Positions 16,789-25,354 of a stretch of 64,000 nucleotides of DNA are shown here, piece after piece. Below the pieces are notes generated by a model. It did not search any database and was not told the DNA's origin. It was given only the letters and a program-made list of their open reading frames with translations. Position 1 is the first letter of the stretch; the number at the start of each line of letters is the position of its first letter. The position numbers and the translations under genes are program-made. Origin of the DNA: an uncultured Alphaproteobacteria bacterium (GTDB lineage Bacteria; Pseudomonadota; Alphaproteobacteria; Thalassobaculales; Thalassobaculaceae); assembly GCA_902629125.1 (NCBI GenBank), contig CACOPQ010000002.1, forward strand, positions 1 through 64,000, read 5' to 3'.

Positions 16789-18585
16789 ATGACAGACCTC
16801 CAACGACACCGACGCCTTTCAGCCATAGTAATGGCAGATGTAGTTGGATATTCACTTTTGATGAATGAGGATGAAATAGCCACCTTAGAGGTAATAAAGG
16901 AAATTCAGACTGACTTAATTAATCCACTTGTGAACCAACATGGTGGTCGTATTGTTAAAACTATGGGCGATGGTTTTTTAATAGAATTCGCGTCAGTGGT
17001 AGAAGCAACACAATGCTCCATTGAAATTCAAAAATCTGTCTTACTATTGAACAGTGAAGATAAAAGCAAAAAAAATATTAATTTAAGGTTTGGTATACAT
17101 TTAGGCGATATTATAGAAACAGAAAACGATATTTATGGGGATGGCGTGAACATTGCTGCAAGGCTAGAGAGTCATTCCACACCAGGAGGTATCTGCATCA
17201 GCTCAGCTGTTCATGATCAAATTAATGGAAAGATAGATTATTTATTTCAAGAGTTTGGTAATTTAAATCTTAAAAATATAAAACATCCTATTAAAGCATA
17301 TACACTTGATTCAGATGCAATCGAGGCAAAGTTGAACGATATCGAACAAAGTTATGGCTTGTTCAATCCAAAGAGTATTGACGTGAGTGCAGCGGAGAGA
17401 CCTTCCATTATTATAATGCCATTTAAAAATCTGAGTGGTGATGATAGTGAGGGGATAGCAGACGGTATACGACTAACCTTGCATTCTACCCTAATTAAAC
17501 TTCCTGGATTATTCTTAATACATACAGGAACAGTAGAAAAATATAGAGGTCAAGCACCATCTTCTGAAGAGGTACGAAAGGAAATTAATACAAAGTATAT
17601 AATTAATGGAAGCATTCAGAAAATAGGAAATCAGATCAGAATCACAATTGAAGTAACAGATACCGACCAAGACCAAATAATATTAAGTGAGCGTTATGAC
17701 CGAATTATCCACGACATATTTTCTCTTCAGGATGAGATAGCTTTTGAGATAACGAAAACTTTAGGAGTTGAGTTCTTCGGTTTAGATAATAGTTCCGATC
17801 AAACTTCAACAAAAATTTCAGCTCCTGAAGCACAAGAAAACTTCCTTGTTGGTCTAAGTCATTTTTATAAGGGCACTCAACAAGATAATAGTATGGCACG
17901 GTCATTGTTTCAAAAAGTATTAGACATAGAACCAGAGGTGGGACGTGTTTATGGCCTTATAGGTCTAACTTATTGGCGTGATGGGAAACTGGGTTGGTCT
18001 GAAGATAAAGAAAAACAATTTGAAAAAGTAAGAGAATATGCTGAGTTGGCAGTGAAGAATAATGATCCAGATGGTATCGGAAACATACTCATGGGTAATT
18101 TATACTTACATAACAAAGAACATAAAGAGGCTCTTGAAGCATCAAAAATTGCTATGGATAAGCGACCAAGTTGCCCACTGGCCAACGCTTTATCGGCTGA
18201 GATACATCAATTTATAGGGAAACCAGAAGAAGCAGTCACTTATCTAAAACATTCAATTTCTCTCGCGAAATCATTCCCACCTTGGATGCTAAATATACTC
18301 GCATCATCTCTGCGGGATAAGGGTGATATAAACACGTCAATCGACGCTGCAAATGAAGCAGTTCGGCTTAATTATGGCTCGAATAAAATTGATGCGCTAG
18401 TGACCCTATGTTGCAACTATACTGGCCTCAATATGATGTCATCTGCGAAAAGCGTAGCTGAAACTATCTCTTCAATAGATATTCGTTTCTCTGTTACGGA
18501 TTATATTGGGAACCTACCATATACAGATAAGGATACGTTGAAAAACATCCGAAACGCCCTGCTGACGGCAGGATTAACGGAATAA
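16789..18585 (+). CDS. Class III adenylate cyclase with TolB-like and TPR domains (second copy type)
   Basis: Also 598 aa, but clearly diverged from the 14.3 kb protein. The cyclase domain holds IVMADVVGYSLLM, MGDGFLIEF and DGVNIAARLE. A TolB-like segment (PSIIIMPFKNLSGDD) follows near 207, and TPR helices run from about 330 to the end. Relative to the first protein, the TolB part is more degenerate (GIADGIRLTL in place of FCDGITEDV). It is transcribed away from the first cyclase with the integrase remnant between them. Probably a cytosolic cAMP synthase with a sensory C-terminus; the signal is unknown. Confidence 0.87.
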   Translation: MTDLQRHRRLSAIVMADVVGYSLLMNEDEIATLEVIKEIQTDLINPLVNQHGGRIVKTMGDGFLIEFASVVEATQCSIEIQKSVLLLNSEDKSKKNINLRFGIHLGDIIETENDIYGDGVNIAARLESHSTPGGICISSAVHDQINGKIDYLFQEFGNLNLKNIKHPIKAYTLDSDAIEAKLNDIEQSYGLFNPKSIDVSAAERPSIIIMPFKNLSGDDSEGIADGIRLTLHSTLIKLPGLFLIHTGTVEKYRGQAPSSEEVRKEINTKYIINGSIQKIGNQIRITIEVTDTDQDQIILSERYDRIIHDIFSLQDEIAFEITKTLGVEFFGLDNSSDQTSTKISAPEAQENFLVGLSHFYKGTQQDNSMARSLFQKVLDIEPEVGRVYGLIGLTYWRDGKLGWSEDKEKQFEKVREYAELAVKNNDPDGIGNILMGNLYLHNKEHKEALEASKIAMDKRPSCPLANALSAEIHQFIGKPEEAVTYLKHSISLAKSFPPWMLNILASSLRDKGDINTSIDAANEAVRLNYGSNKIDALVTLCCNYTGLNMMSSAKSVAETISSIDIRFSVTDYIGNLPYTDKDTLKNIRNALLTAGLTE

Positions 18586-18753
18586 AGAAATTTAGAATGG
18601 TGAGGGGTTTAACCTAAGCACCTTAAGTATTGGGTTATCTAAGGGGGACTAAATTGATACCCAGGAAGCTAAAGCTATTTTTTAGAAAAAAATTTCAGTC
18701 GGAATTCTTCTGATGAATTGATAAACACCATCTCGATTATATAAGAATTTTTG

Positions 18754-18809
18754 TGAAGATTTGTTATGCATTATGTACTGCACCAAAATATAATTAGATA
18801 TATTCTACT
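18754..18809 (-). repeat. 56-bp repeat, inverted partner of 7103-7158
   Basis: The reverse complement of the 7.1 kb copy with one difference. It lies 38 bp beyond the CCA end of tRNA-Leu. Its position next to a tRNA 3' end and the integrase relics nearby suggest a leftover of an integrated element's edge, but the repeat does not include tRNA sequence, so it is not a classic attachment core. Confidence 0.8.
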
Positions 18810-18847
18810 TATATTTCAATGATTTAGGTGTTATTTGTACGAGTTAA

Positions 18848-19146
18848 TGGTGCGGACGGCGGGACTCGAACCCGCAACCTCTAGGAGGGACAGATTTTCT
18901 TCCCAGCTACAGCTTTCGCTGCCGCCCTCAGGCGTTTGTGGGCTGGACTTTCTCTTCAGCGTAGTTCGAGGACCTTAGCTGCTGCCCGTAAAGTCTCTAC
19001 ACCTTCCTCGTTGTATTTTCGAGGCTTGGCACGGGATTGCCATTTTAAAGGTTTCCCCGTTTTTGAGCAGTTCTACTCCTATCCTTTCGCATAGGGCACT
19101 CAAATTAATTTAAGTCTGTTGTGTATACCAATTCCACCACGTCCGC
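18848..19146 (-). tRNA. tRNA-Leu(UAA) interrupted in the anticodon loop by a group I intron
   Basis: The 5' exon is 19112-19146 and the 3' exon is 18848-18898, 86 nt in total with the encoded CCA. The acceptor stem GCGGACG pairs with CGTCCGC. The T arm is GCGGG-TTCGAGT-CCCGC, and a leucine-type long variable arm is present. The anticodon stem ACAGA/TCTGT closes only when the two exons are joined, giving loop C-U-U-A-A-A-A with anticodon UAA. The gap falls between U34 and A35, the position used in cyanobacterial and plastid tRNA-Leu(UAA). Confidence 0.95.
18899..19111 (-). ncRNA. Self-splicing group I intron (213 nt, probably IC3-like, no ORF)
   Basis: The 5' splice-site helix P1 forms from exon ACTT plus intron AAA with TTTGAGT, with the expected U-G wobble at the cut. 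ACGGG/CCCGT make P4. GGCAATCCCGTGCC is the Q-type element, CCTCG/CGAGG a P6 extension, and GACTTT/AAAGTC make P7 around GTAGAGAC (R) and GAGAAAGTCC (S). CAGCT/AGCTG make a P9-type stem. The last intron base is G, as required. No homing endonuclease frame fits in 213 nt. Splicing is predicted, not shown. Confidence 0.9.
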
Positions 19147-19247
19147 GGCTATTTCTTTAAAGCGCATTTTGATTTCTTTTGCAACAACACGTAATTATTT
19201 TTTCACGTTTTAACTAAGCTGGAGCTAATTTGACGATTCTTATGACT

Positions 19248-20192
19248 TCATTCTGCCGCTTTCCTTGTTTCATCGCCATAGACGGCATATCGCCATTCTG
19301 GATAGCACTTATCTGTTCCATCGCAGATGGAGAAGAACTTCTCTTGTATAGACTTCGTCATTTTGCCAACGAAACCCGTTCCTATGTTGCTTCTATCGAT
19401 TGAAAGTATTGGTGTTACTTCCCAAGCCGTTCCGCAAAAAAAAGCTTCGTCCGCGAGAGAAATCTCAGACCGATCAATATCCCTTTCAACTGGCTCAACG
19501 TTGAAATGATCTTTTATTATATGCAAAATAGCGTCTCTAGTGACACTCTCCAAGATATCGTTTGAAATGGAAGGTGTTATTGGAATGCCGTCCCTAACAA
19601 TAAAGAAGCACATTCCTGGGCCTTCAGATACTTTGCCCCGAGAATTTAAGAATATTGCGGTATCATAGCCATCTGCTTCCGCCTGGACCGTTGCTAAACG
19701 TCCATTGTTGTAATTTGCATTACACTTTACTCGCATTGGCATTGCTTGATCCGGTACTCTCATCCAGGAGCTAACTTGTGCGGTGACCCCACCGAGCACA
19801 CGTTCACTTCTAGGGCGTTCTTGTGCAGTGATCGACAATCCAATAGGGCCACAGACACCTGGTCCACCCATTCCGGATACAAAAACCGTGGTCATAATAT
19901 GCAGGTTTTCACCTCTAAAATTATTTGCTTTGATTAACTCGACAGTTTGTTGCGCTATAGACTCTCCTGTCAGAAGTTCGTTGAAGCGCATAAAACGCTG
20001 AGAGAACTCGAGCCGGCGCATGTGTTCTTTCATGCGAAAAAGGTACATTTCTTCGTTGGATTTATTCCAATAGCCTCGCAAGCCTTCGAAAACCGCTGTT
20101 CCAAACTTAAAGCCTGCTGAGGCTACATGAACTTGCGCTTTATCCCATTCAACTATTTCACCGTTCAATGATGCAAATTTAGGTGTTGTCAT
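19248..20192 (-). CDS. ilvE: Branched-chain amino acid aminotransferase
   Basis: A 314-aa fold-type IV PLP aminotransferase. It transfers amino groups between glutamate and the keto acids of Leu, Ile and Val, the last step of their synthesis. The PLP lysine is K156 in MRVKCNANYNNGR. FEGLRGYW near 35, GPGMCFFIVRDG and the SVTRDAIL helix are class features, and FCGTAWEVTPI is the C-terminal cofactor loop. AAGGG precedes the ATG. It is the first clearly core gene after the tRNA and a leucine-related neighbour of tRNA-Leu, although no co-regulation is visible. D-amino acid transaminase is a less likely alternative. Confidence 0.88.
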   Translation of the reverse strand: MTTPKFASLNGEIVEWDKAQVHVASAGFKFGTAVFEGLRGYWNKSNEEMYLFRMKEHMRRLEFSQRFMRFNELLTGESIAQQTVELIKANNFRGENLHIMTTVFVSGMGGPGVCGPIGLSITAQERPRSERVLGGVTAQVSSWMRVPDQAMPMRVKCNANYNNGRLATVQAEADGYDTAIFLNSRGKVSEGPGMCFFIVRDGIPITPSISNDILESVTRDAILHIIKDHFNVEPVERDIDRSEISLADEAFFCGTAWEVTPILSIDRSNIGTGFVGKMTKSIQEKFFSICDGTDKCYPEWRYAVYGDETRKAAE

Positions 20193-20296
20193 TGCAAATT
20201 CCCTTATATAGCTCGTCGCCTAAAATTATTAATAAGCACCGGCCATTGTAATTACCGCAATAAAATGCGATCACTAAATAAATTTTTAATAAAATA

Positions 20297-20314
20297 AAAA
20301 TCCTTCGGGATTTT
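20297..20314 (-). terminator. Small hairpin with U-run in the ilvE leader
   Basis: On the minus strand AAAATCC-CGAA-GGATTTT is followed by TATTTTATT. It has the shape of a weak intrinsic terminator about 105 bp upstream of the ilvE start. It could attenuate ilvE or end a transcript from the right, but no leader peptide with a Leu/Ile/Val run lies properly upstream. Confidence 0.35.
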
Positions 20315-20396
20315 CTCCTTTTACCACTAATCCTCGTTTTAACAGACCTATCCACGCTTAGCATAGACTTTATTTTAATTTAATGAAACTAGATGA

Positions 20397-21947
20397 ATGA
20401 TGTCCCACGAATTTGAAAATTATTATTTGCAAACCAAGGGCGCGTTATCATGGGAGACAATAGAGGAGGCTCAAAAACTAGATAGCTTGGTTGTGAAATT
20501 AGAAGATCAAAAGGCCGATTTTTCAGGTCTTAAAGTGAGGATTATTGGGGCTGCTTTCGACGAAGAAAACAGCATCTGGAAATATCAGCAATTATTTTTC
20601 TATGACCTATCGATTGCCCATAATGAGGCGGAGCTGAAGAACCAATACCTTAATACAACGGATAACGAAAATTCCGAAAAAATGAAAGTAGCATCAGCAA
20701 TTGAAACTTCGGAATTGGTGCATGGGAGCGGTATCTATAAAATTTCGAATTCGAACTTTCTTTATGTAATTCTAATTGTAGGTGGTTTAATTACGGCGAT
20801 TTCCTTCGGTGTAAGGCATGGTTTTGGAATTTTTCTGAGCCCGATCTCGCTTGAATTTGGTTTTGGCCGCGAGGTTTTTGCATTAGCAATAGCGCTTCAA
20901 AATTTAGTAATGGGATTTGCTCAGCCCTTTGTAGGTGCGTTCGCAGATAAATTCGGCGCATTTCGTACAATTATTTTGGGAACACTATTTTATAGTGCAG
21001 GTCTATTTGTAATGGCTTTCTCAACTACCCCTGATATGTTTTACATAAGTACAGGCGTTTTGGCTGGCGTAGGCCTTGCGGGGTCAGGACAATCTTTAAT
21101 AATGCCAGCAGTAGCAAAACGATTTCCTGCTGAGAAACGTTCTTGGGTCCTAGGGGTTGTTGGAGCCACCGGCTCTTTGGGAGGCTTTATCGCTTTACCA
21201 ATAGGGCAATATTTTTTAACGAATATAGGTTGGAGCGAGACGTCATTGATAACTGGCTTTTTAATCCTTGCCATAATTCCACTGGCTTTGGTTTTTAGAA
21301 GTCCAGCATCCTCTGAGAATGAAAAAACTGATCGAAAGGTATCCATGAAGGAAGCTTTGATTGAGGCTGTCAATCACAATAGCTTTTGGTTTCTGTGTGC
21401 AGGATTTTTTGTCTGTGGGTTCCACGTTGTGTATGTAGGTGTTCATCTTCCTTCCTACGTAACCGATCTTGGATTATCAGCAGAGACGGGAGCATGGGCG
21501 CTTAGTATAATTGGATTAATGAATATCGTAGGTGGCTACTCCGCAGGAGTTTTAGGAGGAAAGTTTCCAAAAAAATATTTATTAAGTGGTTTGTATTTAG
21601 GACGGTCTCTTGTGATGATTGGTTTTTTACTCCTTCCACCATCTGATATTGTTGTTTTCATTTTTGCCATCTTTATGGGTTTATTTTGGCTAAGCACCGT
21701 GCCCTTGACAACGGGATTAGTGGCAGATTTGTACGGTACTCGTTATATGACAATGTTGTATGGAATCGTATTCCTTTCACATCAGTTAGGTGCTTTTTGC
21801 GGTGGATGGCTCGGAGGGTATGTTTATGATACCACCGGATCATATAATTTAGTTTGGTGGGTGTCGGTCGTCTTGGGATTAATTTCTATGATTGCCCATT
21901 GGCCGATACGTCCGGTAATACATAAAGAGCTGTCCGCTGCCGTCTAA
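20397..21947 (+). CDS. MFS transporter with a soluble N-terminal domain
   Basis: 516 aa. Residues 1 to about 118 are soluble and acidic (YYLQTKGALSWETIEEAQKL, LKVRIIGAAFDEENSIWKYQQLFF) and unlike normal MFS starts. From about 121 a complete 12-helix MFS carrier follows, with the loop motif GAFADKFGAFRT and long hydrophobic helices resembling monocarboxylate/oxalate-formate type porters. Tandem ATGs begin the frame. An internal ATG at about codon 97 would remove most of the extra domain, but it has no ribosome site. Substrate unknown. It converges on an HD-domain gene. Confidence 0.82.
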   Translation: MMSHEFENYYLQTKGALSWETIEEAQKLDSLVVKLEDQKADFSGLKVRIIGAAFDEENSIWKYQQLFFYDLSIAHNEAELKNQYLNTTDNENSEKMKVASAIETSELVHGSGIYKISNSNFLYVILIVGGLITAISFGVRHGFGIFLSPISLEFGFGREVFALAIALQNLVMGFAQPFVGAFADKFGAFRTIILGTLFYSAGLFVMAFSTTPDMFYISTGVLAGVGLAGSGQSLIMPAVAKRFPAEKRSWVLGVVGATGSLGGFIALPIGQYFLTNIGWSETSLITGFLILAIIPLALVFRSPASSENEKTDRKVSMKEALIEAVNHNSFWFLCAGFFVCGFHVVYVGVHLPSYVTDLGLSAETGAWALSIIGLMNIVGGYSAGVLGGKFPKKYLLSGLYLGRSLVMIGFLLLPPSDIVVFIFAIFMGLFWLSTVPLTTGLVADLYGTRYMTMLYGIVFLSHQLGAFCGGWLGGYVYDTTGSYNLVWWVSVVLGLISMIAHWPIRPVIHKELSAAV

Positions 21948-21967
21948 AGATGTTTTATAGTAAAAAC

Positions 21968-22564
21968 TTATTTGAAAATTTTGTTAAATTTATCAAGAAA
22001 ATTATGGCGAGCCGTGTCAGCTGTGCAAGGCTGTATTTTAATGTTGGGGATTTTTCTGAAATTCCCAAAAAACCGTCTTGCCTCTGCCTCGGAGAAACCA
22101 GCTAATTGCGTAGCCTCTAAATAAGCAGCAAGACGGTCGGATTTTTTTATTAGTTTGGTTATAGAGATTGGAAGGACAGAGGGTAGACCTACCCGAAGGT
22201 GTATAGCCTCTTGAAGACGCTGCTCTACACTTCGATATTCATCGCCAATCACTGCTTTAAATGGACTTATCATATCACCTATAACATATTCGGAAGCGTC
22301 ATGTAGAAGGGCTGCCAGCCGCCACTTGTTTTGTTTCTCAGATACATTTTCAGTAAATAATCTCTCTACTAAAAGAGAATGTTCAGCAACTGAATACGGT
22401 TCTGTGCCTTTGGTTTGTCCGTTCCATCGAGTAACTCTCGAAAGTCCAAGGGCAATATCGGTGATTTCAACATCTAGCGGTGAGGGATCTAGTAAATCTA
22501 AACGGCGGCCACTTAGCATTCGCTGCCAGGCTCTAGTAATGTTGTTCTCATTTGTTTTACTCAT
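21968..22564 (-). CDS. HD domain phosphohydrolase (YfbR/5'-nucleotidase-like)
   Basis: A 198-aa soluble HD-superfamily protein. AEHSLLVERLF supplies the first metal His, LLHDASEYVIGDM the HD pair with the following Glu, and KKSDRLAAYLEA the late Asp. This order is the one seen in YfbR-type deoxynucleotidases and in uncharacterised alphaproteobacterial HD proteins that carry the N-terminal ITRAWQRMLSGRRLDLLDP segment. Its start overlaps the stop of the small membrane protein upstream by 4 bp, so the pair is translationally coupled. Confidence 0.8.
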   Translation of the reverse strand: MSKTNENNITRAWQRMLSGRRLDLLDPSPLDVEITDIALGLSRVTRWNGQTKGTEPYSVAEHSLLVERLFTENVSEKQNKWRLAALLHDASEYVIGDMISPFKAVIGDEYRSVEQRLQEAIHLRVGLPSVLPISITKLIKKSDRLAAYLEATQLAGFSEAEARRFFGNFRKIPNIKIQPCTADTARHNFLDKFNKIFK

Positions 22565-22893
22565 TTTTTCCGTATTCTTTTTTTAAGGGTTTTATCTTTC
22601 TTATTAAAAAAATAAAAACTGAGTAATAATATTGAAGGAAAGCTAGTGATAATTAAAACTCTATTAAATACTCCAACACTTTTCGTCTGAAAGTTGTCAA
22701 GTTTCATTATTGTAAGGCATCTTTCTCTAGATGCGTTTTCATAATATAACGTTTTACACTTCAATTTCTGTATATTGTAGTTTCTAGAAGTTGAAGAAGA
22801 AAAATTTTGCCAGGTATATGAAATGGCTATAACACTCCCAATTACCCAAAGGGTTGAAAACGTGATAAGACAAATGAGCAGAATGTTTCTCAT
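22561..22893 (-). CDS. Small membrane protein of unknown function
   Basis: About 110 aa from the second ATG (129 aa from 22950). Two hydrophobic helices are visible: ILLICLITFSTLWVIGSVIAI at the N-terminus, and VLIITSFPSILLLSFYFF before a lysine/arginine-rich tail. The loop between them has several cysteines (LKCKTLYY, RERCLTI) and is probably periplasmic. It overlaps the HD gene by ATGA. Neither start has a clear ribosome site. No family recognised. Confidence 0.5.
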   Translation of the reverse strand: MRNILLICLITFSTLWVIGSVIAISYTWQNFSSSTSRNYNIQKLKCKTLYYENASRERCLTIMKLDNFQTKSVGVFNRVLIITSFPSILLLSFYFFNKKDKTLKKRIRKK

Positions 22894-23032
22894 GTTTAGT
22901 AAAAATATCCGTTGATTTTGATAAAAAGTAGAAAATAAATGGATATGCAAGTTTATTATTATTCTTTAAAACGTAGTTTCTGTCGGTTGAATGATGAAAC
23001 CAACAGATTTTGACGAACAAAGAAATTAAATC

Positions 23033-24277
23033 ATGAATTCTGCACCTAATTTAATTAATGAAGGCGAATACGCCAACGTTAAAAGTAGCGATTTTAGAGT
23101 AATGAGCTTAGTCGGTACAGCTCACTTTTTTAGCCATTTTTATATCTATTTATTACCCCCGTTATTTCCATTTTTGAAAACCGCTTTAAATGTCTCATAC
23201 ACTGAGCTCGGTTTGTTAATGGCTGTCTTTAGCGGCACAACTGGTTTAACCCAAATACCGTTTGGTTTTCTAGTAGACAGGTTCGGTGCAAAATTTATAC
23301 TCATCGCGGGTCTTGCTGTCGAAGGTGTAGCGTTTAGTTGCATGGGCTTCGCTCCAGGGTATCCGTTTTTAGTTGCCTTGATGTTTTTGGCTGGTGCTGC
23401 AAATGGAGTTTATCATCCTGCAGACTATGCAATCCTGTCTGCGTCGGTTTCAAAAACCCGCATGGGTAGGGCGTTTAGCTTACATACTTTTGGGGGATAT
23501 GCTGGCTTCGCGGTCGCAGGGCCAGTAATAATATTCCTAAATTCAACAATAGGATGGAGCTCGGGCTTATTGCTATGCGGAATTGCCGGAATAGGAACAG
23601 CGTTCATATTAATGCTTTATTCTCGCGATTTGAAACATACCGTCCGGCGAAAAAACAATGTAATTGATCAAAAAACGAAAAATAAATCGTCGGGTGATAG
23701 TGGTGTAAAGCTACTCTTATCCCCGCCAATTTTGATGTGCCTAGTCTTTTTTACGCTTTTATCTCTTGGTTCTACGGGAATAGCTAGTTTCTTAATTGTA
23801 GCACTCGGTCAGCATCACGGGACAGCTGTTGAAACGGCTACGTTAGTGCTGTCAACCTATCTGGTACTGGGAGCGATCGGAGTGTTATTAGGCGGATTTA
23901 TTGCTGACAGAACGCAAAAACACAACGCGGTTGCCGCGGTTTGTTTTTTTTCAACTGCATTGATTATAGCAAGTGTTGGATTTTTTAGTTTGGGTTCCTT
24001 ACTACTTTTTATTCTTCTTGGGGTGATGGGATTAATGCATGGAGTAATCATGCCTTCCCGAGATATGATCGTCCGTTCAGTAACGCCGGAGGGTTCATTT
24101 GGGAAAGTATTTGGGTTTGTAACGTCTGGTTTTAGTATTGGAGGAATAGTTGCCCCGCCAATTTTTGGCTGGATATTAGATCAATCAGAGCCATCCTTTT
24201 TATTTTTTGGTATCGCTGGAATTATGCTTTGTTCAATGATGACAGTTTTTACCTCGGGGCGCCGCCGCGCCAACTAG
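23033..24277 (+). CDS. MFS transporter
   Basis: A 414-aa, 12-helix major facilitator. The signature loop between helices 2 and 3 is GFLVDRFGAKFIL, and GGFIADRTQKHNAV is its counterpart in the second half. The helix AGAANGVYHPADYAILS is shared with the Fsr/cyanate-like sub-branch of MFS exporters. The short polar N-terminus gives an in-out-in topology. The 3' end overlaps the convergent EamA gene by 29 bp, so antisense overlap is expected. Substrate not predictable. Confidence 0.88.
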   Translation: MNSAPNLINEGEYANVKSSDFRVMSLVGTAHFFSHFYIYLLPPLFPFLKTALNVSYTELGLLMAVFSGTTGLTQIPFGFLVDRFGAKFILIAGLAVEGVAFSCMGFAPGYPFLVALMFLAGAANGVYHPADYAILSASVSKTRMGRAFSLHTFGGYAGFAVAGPVIIFLNSTIGWSSGLLLCGIAGIGTAFILMLYSRDLKHTVRRKNNVIDQKTKNKSSGDSGVKLLLSPPILMCLVFFTLLSLGSTGIASFLIVALGQHHGTAVETATLVLSTYLVLGAIGVLLGGFIADRTQKHNAVAAVCFFSTALIIASVGFFSLGSLLLFILLGVMGLMHGVIMPSRDMIVRSVTPEGSFGKVFGFVTSGFSIGGIVAPPIFGWILDQSEPSFLFFGIAGIMLCSMMTVFTSGRRRAN

Positions 24278-25199
24278 TACTTCTTCTAGTTTTTCCTAGC
24301 TGTTGCTCTCGTGACCAAACATAAAGACCACTGGCAATTATTATGATAGTTCCAAGCCACGTCCAGCCATCTGGTGCAACGTCAAACACAAGAAGACCAT
24401 ATATTGTGGCCCATATGATTTGAAAATATTGAAACGGAGCAAGCATTGAGGCAGAAGCTCTCTGGTATGCCTTTATGACGATATAGTGTGAACCTCCGCC
24501 AATTGCTCCAATGAAAAGTAGCATTAGGCTTTGGGAAAGAGTTGGCGTTTGCCAATAATACCAAACAATCGCTGATGAACATGCCATCCCAACCAACGCT
24601 GTGTAAAACCACATAGAGGTCGCCGTTTCTGTGAAACTTAATGTTCGCGTTAATATTGTGAATAAGGCAAAGAAAAAGGCTACACCAATTATTAAAAAAT
24701 AGGCCCAGTGTATTTCCTGAAACCCCGGTCTTAATATAATCAATATACCTATGAAACCGATAATTACGGCTGACCACCGACGTACGCCAACTTTTTCTTT
24801 TAACAAAGGAATAGAGAGCGCAACAACAAAAAATGGAGAAATAAACATTATAGAATTTGCCTCTGCCAAGCCAATATAACCGATGGCTGTAAAAAATAGG
24901 CAAGTACACAGAAGCAACAATATTCCTCGAACAATTACTAATTTAAAATTCTTTACTTTGAATAGGTGATTGATTCTTCTTCCTGGAAAAAGCAATAACA
25001 TTAGTAAAAAGTGGGCGGTAAATCTTCCCCAAACAACCATTGCAACAGGCAACTCCTGCCGGGCTAATTTTACGACCGTATCTGATGTTACAAACAAAAA
25101 CCCGGCTAAGATAGCGAGCAGAATGCCAAGCATCACTCCATTATTATGAACGCTGGGTTTGTGATCACTAGTTGATTTGCCGTTATTTATAATGCTCAT
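24249..25199 (-). CDS. EamA/DMT family transporter
   Basis: A 316-aa inner-membrane protein with ten predicted helices in two EamA repeats, the first about 28-160 (GFLFVTSDTVVKLAR, VVWGRFTAH) and the second about 170-300. LAEANSIMFISPFFV at the end of repeat 1 and FIGAIGGGSHYIVIKAYQRASASMLAPFQY in repeat 2 are typical of RhaT/PecM-like exporters of metabolites. The basic tail (RRSTSWRG) is cytosolic. It overlaps the MFS gene tail to tail. Confidence 0.87.
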   Translation of the reverse strand: MSIINNGKSTSDHKPSVHNNGVMLGILLAILAGFLFVTSDTVVKLARQELPVAMVVWGRFTAHFLLMLLLFPGRRINHLFKVKNFKLVIVRGILLLLCTCLFFTAIGYIGLAEANSIMFISPFFVVALSIPLLKEKVGVRRWSAVIIGFIGILIILRPGFQEIHWAYFLIIGVAFFFALFTILTRTLSFTETATSMWFYTALVGMACSSAIVWYYWQTPTLSQSLMLLFIGAIGGGSHYIVIKAYQRASASMLAPFQYFQIIWATIYGLLVFDVAPDGWTWLGTIIIIASGLYVWSREQQLGKTRRSTSWRGGAPR

Positions 25200-25354
25200 T
25201 AAAGTTGTTTCATTATTTATTTTGATTAGATATTTGCCGCACGGTGTGTGTCTATACTCCCGCGGGCTGAATTACTCACACGATGAGCTGCACTAAACAA
25301 AGATGCTGTTTACTTGCCAATAAAAATGGTGTGTCCTAATTTTTGGACGATTAA

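Noticed and set aside
20179-20364. A 61-codon minus-strand ORF with an Ile/Leu/Val-rich stretch, as a leader peptide for ilvE.
   Set aside because: The Ile/Leu/Val run overlaps the hairpin instead of preceding it, and the frame runs into ilvE in another frame with no ribosome site.
22561-22950. Longer start (22950) for the small membrane protein.
   Set aside because: The extra 19 residues (MHIHLFSTFYQ...) lie before the natural helix start. Neither start has a ribosome site, so the shorter was preferred with low certainty.
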